Assembly: GCA_013812505.1 (NCBI GenBank)
Contig: JACCTH010000010.1
Coordinates: forward strand, 1-43,692
Direction of reading: 5' to 3'
DNA from: Acidimicrobiia bacterium
GTDB lineage: Bacteria > Actinomycetota > Acidimicrobiia > Spongiisociales > ZC4RG35
DNA: 43,692 bases
Within the stretch, counting starts at the first letter, position 1, and every line of letters starts with the position of its first letter. The translations under genes and the position numbers were made by a program. Shown piece by piece: positions 43,587-43,692 of this stretch. The notes beneath the pieces are model-generated. The model was not told the DNA's origin. It searched no databases and saw only the letters and a program-made list of their open reading frames with translations.

Positions 43587-43660
43587 TGTTCTGAAGGCGA
43601 TTTTGGTGGCTATGCAACCACGCGAACCTAAGGTTTGGTTGGTGGTCGGGCTGGCCAGAT
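43587..43660. repeat. Right direct repeat, runs into tRNA-Pro
   Basis: Matches 42777-42850 (69/74). Its right end is part of the intact 3' half of tRNA-Pro (minus strand); the match stops inside the T-loop area. About 56 bp of the repeat is 3'-flanking sequence of the tRNA. Confidence 0.8.
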
Positions 43661-43692
43661 TTGAACTGGCGTCCTCTTGACCCCCAGTCAAG
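43643..43692 (-). tRNA. tRNA-Pro(GGG), 3' half only (partial)
   Basis: Read on the minus strand, the window edge enters at the anticodon stem: stem CTTGA/TCAAG around the loop CTGGGGG, with anticodon GGG after T33. Variable loop AGGAC, T-arm GCCAG-TTCAAAT-CTGGC, acceptor CAGCCCG, discriminator A and encoded CCA follow. The D-arm and 5' acceptor strand lie beyond the window. Confidence 0.9.

Overview
The window looks like chromosomal DNA of a high-GC actinobacterium. The evidence is a complete Pup-proteasome locus in actinobacterial order, a DUF4193 zinc-ribbon protein, a polyprenol-phosphate-mannose-type glycosyltransferase, many GTG starts, and start codons that overlap the previous stop at most gene junctions. 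The class is probably Acidimicrobiia or a relative, but this is inference from gene content and not from a phylogeny.

Layout. 1-2,400: end of a Lys/Ala-rich histone-like gene, an MFS exporter, and small membrane proteins (one holin-like). 2,230-3,312: inverted repeats, then an AbiEi-type/DUF559 accessory gene. 3,334-6,512: a 32-residue membrane peptide, a ubiquitin-like sulfur carrier (TtuB-like), its tRNA thiolase (TtuA-like), the tRNA m1A58 methylase TrmI, and SerB. 6,546-11,438: arc/mpa, dop, pup, prcB, prcA. An EamA transporter and a repeat-bearing noncoding stretch separate these from pafA, pafB and pafC (12,678-15,890). Then follow a zinc-ribbon protein, a large hairpin, tatA/B, tatC, a HelY-type helicase and a lipid kinase (15,988-20,970).

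21,031-26,951: DUF4193 protein, glycosyltransferase, GNAT, Nudix, M20 hydrolase, HAD phosphatase, rhomboid protease (the only large minus-strand gene after 2.2 kb), a small acidic protein and NAD kinase. 26,988-29,347: enoyl-CoA hydratase and acyl-CoA ligase. 29,381-30,437: a GC-rich dyad, a MazEF-type toxin-antitoxin pair and a frameshifted lipoprotein remnant. 30,551-42,078: a housekeeping block of pyrG, Nudix, ald, xerD, dksA-like, HD protein, scpA, scpB, rluB, aroA, cmk, ispH, der and a 49-residue membrane protein. 42,083-43,692: a LnuA/ANT-like nucleotidyltransferase and a VapBC pair between two ~74-bp direct repeats. The right repeat runs into the 3' end of a tRNA-Pro(GGG) gene cut by the window edge.

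How the genes work together. ARC, Dop, Pup, PrcBA and PafA form the pupylation and degradation pathway. PafB and PafC are WYL regulators usually linked to the DNA-damage response. TtuB, TtuA and TrmI modify neighbouring positions of the tRNA T-loop. ScpAB, XerD and Der serve chromosome segregation and ribosome assembly.

The observations most worth checking are the repeat-flanked VapBC beside tRNA-Pro, the coupled 32-residue peptide/TtuB/TtuA/TrmI cassette next to the Pup system, a recurrent TANNNT-(6-8 nt)-start pattern suggesting leaderless transcripts, and a probable CTG start for the HD-domain gene. I found no CRISPR array, rRNA or intact transposase.
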